Shown here: in pieces, positions 22,673-22,931 of the stretch
How the letters are laid out: each line of letters begins with the position of its first letter
Position numbering within the stretch: the first letter of the stretch is position 1
Source of the DNA: Patescibacteria group bacterium
GTDB taxonomy: Bacteria > Patescibacteriota > Minisyncoccia > UBA6257 > Colwellbacteraceae
Reading direction: 5' to 3'
Length of the DNA: 22,931 nucleotides
NCBI GenBank assembly: GCA_023474185.1
Contig: JAMCXR010000002.1
Coordinates: forward strand, 1-22,931
Program-made: the position numbers and the translations under genes
Notes under the pieces: generated by a model
Database searches by the model: none
What the model was told of the DNA's origin: nothing
What the model saw: only the letters and a program-made list of their open reading frames with translations

Positions 22673-22931
22673 TTATTGCTGCCCGGTAGTACCGCCGCTC
22701 GTTCCGCCTCCGCCACCGGAAGTTGCCGGTGGAACGTTGGGCGCGGCGTTTGAAGGGATAGTCGTTCCCGCTGGGGGCGTCGCTACTCCTGGTGCTGCCG
22801 TCTCGTTGATCCTCAACACCTCGGGATTGATGGTGTTGAGCATAATGTAGGCCAGAATCAAAATGACTATCCCGGAGATAGCCGCCACAATCCACTTTTT
22901 TCCCTCCTCGGTCAAAGACTTATTTCCGCCG
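22673..22931 (-). CDS. Partial VirB2/TrbC-like pilin or membrane protein, 5' end outside the window
   Basis: The frame is open to the right edge and continues beyond it, so a TTG at 22915 should not be taken as the start. The visible 85 residues begin GGNKSLTEEGKKW and pass into a membrane helix (IVAAISGIVILILAYIML) followed by NTINPEV. From memory, charged residues, then a helix, then NTINP resembles the second half of small two-helix TrbC/VirB2-type proteins common in Candidate Phyla Radiation genomes. The C-terminal 40 residues are a Pro/Thr/Gly-rich tail with a GGGGG run, probably disordered. It converges on jag with 2 bases between the stops. Family assignment is tentative. Confidence 0.6.
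   Translation of the reverse strand, partial: GGNKSLTEEGKKWIVAAISGIVILILAYIMLNTINPEVLRINETAAPGVATPPAGTTIPSNAAPNVPPATSGGGGGTSGGTTGQQ

Noticed and set aside
22673..22915. Complete 80-residue gene starting at a TTG at 22915
   Set aside because: The frame remains open through GGNKS to the window edge, and the sequence resembles the second half of a two-helix protein, so it is treated as partial.
1..22931. CRISPR arrays, insertion sequences, integrases or prophage genes
   Set aside because: No regularly spaced repeats, transposase or integrase motifs, or attachment-site duplications were seen on reading through; the window is housekeeping sequence around an origin.

Overview
The window is about 23 kb of bacterial chromosome around a replication origin, using the standard code (TGA ends pyrG, tsaE and the exonuclease gene; no gene needs it as sense). 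I think it comes from a Candidate Phyla Radiation (Patescibacteria, Parcubacteria-like) organism. This is inferred from reduced or split genes: a stand-alone 5'-3' exonuclease without a polymerase domain, a short HolA (257 aa), a MurE without its N-terminal domain, a shortened YebC, a short Jag, and a VirB2/TrbC-like pilin at the right edge. No 16S gene is present to confirm it.

Right end (19.4-22.9 kb): dnaA and dnaN read leftward, and rpmH-rnpA-yidC-jag read rightward from the other side, which is the classical origin neighbourhood. The AT-rich dnaA-dnaN spacer holds one exact DnaA box and several near matches and is my oriC candidate. recF and gyrB do not follow dnaN. Instead there is a monocistronic, extremely acidic small protein (17.8-18.1 kb) with its own promoter and a strong terminator, then a class A penicillin-binding protein.

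Middle (8-15.3 kb): yebC-ruvC (rightward) diverges from a PilB/GspE ATPase gene (leftward). A tightly packed leftward operon runs ruvB-tsaE-exonuclease-histidine kinase-mutM. Between the ATPase gene and ruvB lies a promoter-driven, terminator-ended, highly structured RNA locus (12671-12809) that I could not match to a known family; it is the strongest candidate here for something undescribed.

Left end (0-8 kb): pyrG-holA (leftward), rpsT (rightward, overlapping holA at the 3' ends), an ABC exporter gene (rightward) interrupted by a one-base frameshift, ruvA-murE (leftward), and two tandem paralogous membrane-anchored beta-domain proteins of unknown function. The first 366 bases hold the tail of a rightward reading frame and a possibly decayed stretch.

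Taken together the genes cover replication initiation (DnaA, DnaN, HolA), Holliday junction processing (RuvA, RuvB and RuvC in three separate operons), repair (Fpg, 5'-3' exonuclease), translation and RNA maturation (S20, L34, RnpA, TsaE, YebC), CTP synthesis, membrane insertion (YidC) and cell wall synthesis (MurE, PBP). Most genes point away from the origin. Several predicted -10 boxes sit directly against start codons, suggesting frequent leaderless transcripts.
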